DNA of 64,000 nt from Triglochin maritima. Taxonomy: Eukaryota > Streptophyta > Magnoliopsida > Alismatales > Juncaginaceae. The notes beneath the pieces were generated by a model. It was not told the origin of the DNA. It searched no databases and saw only the letters and a list, made by a program, of their open reading frames with translations. Below are positions 59,590 to 64,000 of the stretch, one piece after another. How positions within the stretch are numbered: position 1 is the stretch's first letter; each line of letters opens with the position of its first letter. Location of the stretch: positions 49,622,925-49,686,924 of the forward strand of contig OY821772.1 in assembly GCA_963682175.1 (NCBI GenBank). The letters run 5' to 3'. Made by a program: the position numbers and the translations under genes.

Positions 59590-62500
59590 ACGAATTTCTT
59601 TAAAAACCTTCAGTTTTTAAAAAAGAAACTATTTCTCTGTTTTTTGTGGGGTCTGATGACACGACTTCCTATTATACGACGAAAATGTTATACTGATGCG
59701 TCCGAAGAGTGATATTTAGATTTTCCCCTTTTTAGCAAAAAAACCAAAAGCCACACGAATTTCTGTAAAAACCATCAGTTTTTAATAATGGCACTATTTC
59801 TTTGTTTTTTGTGGGGTCTGATGACACGACTTGCTATTATACGACGAAAATGTTAAACTGATGCGTCCGAAGATAGATATTTAGATATTTCCCTTTTTTG
59901 CAAAAAAAACCAAAGGCTCACACGAATTTTGGTAAAAACCCTCAGTTTTTTAAAATGACACTATTTCTTTGTTTTTTGCGGGGTCACATGACACGACTGG
60001 AAATTATACGACGAAAATGTTAAACTGATGCGTCCGGAGAAAGATTTTTTAGATATTTCCCTATAGTACACGAATTTCGGTAAAACCCCTCAGTTTTTAA
60101 AAATAACACTATTTCTTTGTTTTTTGATGTGTCAGATGACAAGAGTGGATATTATGCGCTGAAAATGTTAAACTGATGCGTCCCGAGAGAAATTTTTAGA
60201 TATTTCCGTTTTTAGCAAAAAAACGAAAGTTACAGCACACGAATATCGGTAAAAACACTCTGCTTTGTAAAAATGGCACTATTTCTTTGTTTTTTGAGGC
60301 GTCTGACGACACAAATGGAAATTATACGACGAAAATGTTAAACTGATTGTCCGAAAAGAGATTTTTTGAAATTTCCCTATTTAGCGAAAAACCAAAGGCT
60401 ATCACACGAATTTCGGTAAAAACCTCAGTTTTTAAAAATGGCACTATTTCTTTGTTTTTTGTGGGGTCTGATGACGGGACTTCATATTATACGACGAAAA
60501 TTTTAACTGATGCGTCGGACGAGGGATTTTTAGATATTTCTATTTTTAGCAAAAAGCCCAATGGCTATAGCACACGAATTTCGGTAAAAACCCTCAGTTT
60601 TGTAAAAATGACACTATTTCTTTGTTTTTTGAGGGGTCTGATGACACGATTGGATATTTTACGACGAAAATGTTAAACTGATGCGTCCGAAGAGAGATTT
60701 TTTTGAAATTTCCCTATTTAACAAAAAACTGACGGCTATAGCACACGAATTTCTGTAAAAACCCTATTTTTTAAGAATGACACTATTTCTTTGTTTTTTG
60801 ATGAGTCAGATGACACAACTGGATGTTATACGACGAAAATGTTAAACTGGTGCGTCCGAGGAGTTATTTTTAGATATTTCCCTATTTAGCAAAAAAACCA
60901 AAGGCTATAGCACACGAATTTTGGTAAAAACAATTAGTTTTTAAAATGGCACTTTTTCTTTTTTATTTGATGTGTCAGATGACACCACTGGAAATTATAC
61001 GACGAAAATGTTAAACTGATGCTTTCGAGGAGAGATTTTAGATATTTCCCTTTTTAGCAAAAAAACCAAAGGCTATAGCACACGAATTTTGGTAAAAACC
61101 ATCAGTTTTTAAAAGTGACACTTTTTCTTTATTTTCTGATGTGTCAGATGACACGACTGGATATGATACGACGAAAATATTAAACTGATGTGTCCGAAGA
61201 TAGATTTTTAGATATGTCCCTTTTTAGCACAAAAACCCAAAGGCTATAGCACACGAATTTCTGTAAAAACCCTCAGTTTTTCAAAATGACATTATTTCCT
61301 TGTTTTTTGATGGGTCTGATGACACGATTTCATGTTATACGAAAAAATATTAAACTGGTGCGTCCGAAGAGTGATGTTTAGATATTTAACTATTTAGCAA
61401 AAAAACCGAAGGCTATATATAGCACACAAATTTCGGTAAAAGCCTTATTTTTTAAGAATAACACTATTTCTCTGTTTTTTGATGGGTCTGATGACACGAT
61501 TTCATATTATACGACGAAAATATTAAACTGGTACGTCCGAAGGGTGATTTTTAGATATTTCCTTTTCTAGCAAAAAAACCAAAGGCTATAGCTCACAAAT
61601 TTCGGTAAAAACCTTACTTTTTAAGAATGACACTATTTCTTTGTTTTTTGATGGGCCAGATGAAACAACTGGATATTATACGACAAAAATGTTAAACTGA
61701 TACGTCCGAATTGATAGCAAAAAAACCAAAGGCAGCACATGAATTTCGGTAAAACCCCTCAGTCTTTAAAAATGACACTATTTCTTTGTTTTTTGATGTG
61801 TCAGATGACACGACTGGATATTATACGACGAAAATGTTAAACTGATGCGTCCGAAGGGAGATTTTTAGATATTTACTTATTTAACAAAAAAACGAAAGGC
61901 TATAGCGAACGAATTTCAGTAAAAACCATCAGTTTTTAAAAATGACAATTTTTTTGTGGGGTCTGATGACACGACTTCCTATTATACGAAGAAAATGTTA
62001 AATTGATCCGTCCGAAGATTGATTTTATGATATTTCCTTTTTTAGCAATAAAAGCAAAGGCTATAGCACACGAATTTCGGTAAAAACCCTAAGTTTTGTA
62101 AAAAAATAGCACTATTTCTTTGTTTTTTGAGTTGTCTGATGACACGAATTGATATTATACGACGAAAATGTTAAACCGATGCGTCCGAAGAGAGATTTTT
62201 AGATACTTCCCATTTTTGCAAAAAACTCAAACGCTATTATAGCACATGAATTTCGGTAAAAACCCTCAGTTTTTAAAAATGGCATTATTTCTTTGATTTT
62301 TGAAGGGTCTGATGACACGAATGGATATTGTACGACAAAAATATTAAATTGACGCGTTATAAGAGTGAGTTTTTGAAATTTCCCTATTTAGCAAAAAACC
62401 AAAGGCTATAGCACAGGAATTTCGGTAAAACCCCTCAGTTTTTAAAAATGACATTATTTCTTTGTTATTTGAGGCGTCTGATGACATGAATGGATATTAT

Positions 62501-63260
62501 ACAAAGAAAATGTTAAACTAATGTGTCCGAAAAGATATTTTTTGAGATTTCCCTATTTAGCAAAAAAACCAAAGGCCACACGAATTTCTTTTAAAATCTT
62601 CAGTTTTTAAAAAAGACACTATTTCTTTGTTTTTGGTGGGGTCTGCTGACACGACTTCCTATTATACGACGAAAATATTATACTGATGCGTCCGAAGAGT
62701 GGTATTTAGATATTTCCCTTTTTAGCAAAAAAACAAAGGCCACACGAATTTCTGTAAAAACCATCAGTTTTTAATAATGGCACTATTTCTTTGTTTTTTG
62801 TGGGTTCTGATGACACGTCTTCCTATAATACGACGAAAATGTTAAACGGATGCGTCCGAAAAATTATTTTTAAATATTTCCATTTTAAGCAAAACAACCA
62901 AAGACTAGCACACGAATTTCGGTAAAAACCCTCAGTTTTTAAAAATGACATCATGTCTTTGTTTTTTGTTGGGTCTGATGACACGACTTCCTATTATACG
63001 ACGAAAATGTTAAACGGATGCGTCCGAAGAGAGATTTTTTAGATATTTCCCTATAGTACACGAATTTCGGTAAAAACCCTCAATTTTTAAAAATAACACT
63101 ATTTCTTTGTTTTTTGATGTGTTGGATGACAGGAGTGGATATTATGCGCCGAAAATGTTAAACTGATGCGTCCGAAGATAAATTTTTAGATATTTCCGTT
63201 TTCAGTAAAAAACCAAAGGGACAAATATCGGTAAAAACCCTCAGATTTGTAAAAATCGCA
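59590..63260 (+). repeat. Diverged satellite zone with a 2.99-kb duplication
   Basis: Blocks at about 59.6-60.2 kb and 62.58-63.2 kb share unusual features 2990 bp apart. Both have TTTCCCTATAGTACACG, a monomer lacking the TTTAGCAAAAACC block (60061 and 63051). Both have ATATTATGCGC, CAGTTTTTAAAAAAGA and TATACTGATGCGTCC. They differ at many single bases, so the duplication is old compared with array I. Confidence 0.75.
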
Positions 63261-64000
63261 CTATTTCTTTGTTTTTGGTGGTGTCTGATGACACGACTTC
63301 CTATTATACAACGAAAATGTTAAACTGATGCGACCGAAGAGAGATTGTTAGATATTTCCCTACTTAGCAAAAAAACCAAAGGCTATAGCACACGAATTTC
63401 GGTAAAAGCCTCAATTTTTAAAAATGACACTATTTCTTTGTTTTTTGATGTGTCAGATGACACGACGGGATATTATACGACGAAAATATTAAACTGATGC
63501 GTCCGAAAAAGAGATTTTTAGATATGTCCCTTTTTAGCAAAAAAAACCGAAAGACTATAGCACACAAATTTCTGTAAAAACACTCAGTTTTTAAAAATGC
63601 CACTATTTCTTTGTTTTTTGTTGGGACTAATGACACGACTTCTTATTATACGACGAAAATGTTAATTTCATGCGTTCGAAGAGAGATTTTTAGATATTTC
63701 TTTTTTTAGCAAAGAAACCAAGGGCTATAGCACACGAATTTCGGTAAAAACCATCAGTTTTTCAAAATGTCACTATTTCTTTGTTTTTTGTGGGGTCTGA
63801 TGACACGTTTTCCTATAATACGACGAAAATGTTAAACTGATGCGTCTGAAAAATGATTTTTAGATATTTCCATTTTTAGCAAAACAGCCAAAGACTATAG
63901 CACTGGAATTTTGGTAAAAACCATCAGTTTTTCAAAATGGCACTATTTCTTTGTTTTTTTGAGGTCTGATGACACGACTTCTTACTATATGACGAAAATG

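Larger units (their letters stand above)
46541..64000 (+). repeat. Satellite array III
   Basis: The same satellite in the same orientation runs to the window end. The first monomers are damaged: near 46706, AAAGCTAT joins TCTTTG with about 60 bp lost. Regular short/long monomer organisation is seen to about 55.7 kb. After that the short type is absent and monomers become more varied, with GACACGAATGGATATTATACG and GATGTGTCAGATGACAC forms common. No gene or mobile element is visible in these 17 kb. Confidence 0.95.

Overview
The window looks like a piece of heterochromatin from a flowering plant, possibly (peri)centromeric. About three quarters of it is one AT-rich tandem satellite in a single head-to-tail orientation on the + strand reading. 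The rest is Ty1/copia LTR retrotransposon sequence, all coding on the - strand. I see no host gene, tRNA, rRNA or CRISPR array. The plant assignment rests on the Ty1/copia domain order, the primer binding site matching the 3' end of initiator-Met tRNA, and the nucleosome-sized satellite. The species cannot be told from the sequence.

Layout: (1) 1-19573, satellite array I. It includes three essentially identical 4082-bp higher-order repeat (HOR) units of 25 monomers each, plus one truncated and rearranged unit. (2) 19574-24142, a 5'-truncated, decayed copia copy (element 1): its 3' LTR, polypurine tract and the RNase H/RT/partial integrase part of pol. (3) 24143-35705, satellite array II, with looser HORs of about 1.4-2.2 kb. 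(4) 35706-46540, a younger copia locus (element 2) arranged, in its own - strand direction, as partial pol - LTR - complete gag-pol interior - LTR - primer binding site. Element sequence therefore continues past the LTR at both ends, as in a fragment of a tandem or circular concatemer. (5) 46541-64000, satellite array III. It holds an 818-bp five-monomer HOR (about 46.95-49.4 kb), a 508-bp three-monomer HOR (about 56.9-58.3 kb), and then a diverged zone.

The satellite monomer has a consensus of about 170 bp. A second monomer type of about 140 bp lacks a 27-bp block and recurs in a regular register: every 4th monomer (about 645 bp) or every 5th (818 bp). It disappears after about 55.7 kb. Short minus-strand ORFs in the satellite are by-products of the repeat.

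The copia family has unusually long LTRs (about 2.0-2.1 kb). A TATA box lies about 460 bp from the LTR 3' end, and a cluster of GGTCGACC palindromes sits just upstream of it in U3. The middle copy of element 2 keeps gag, protease, integrase, reverse transcriptase and most of RNase H, but three small frame breaks would prevent one continuous polyprotein. The best leads are the concatemer-like structure of element 2, the U3 palindrome cluster and its altered form in element 1, and the two-monomer-type register with very recent HOR amplification.
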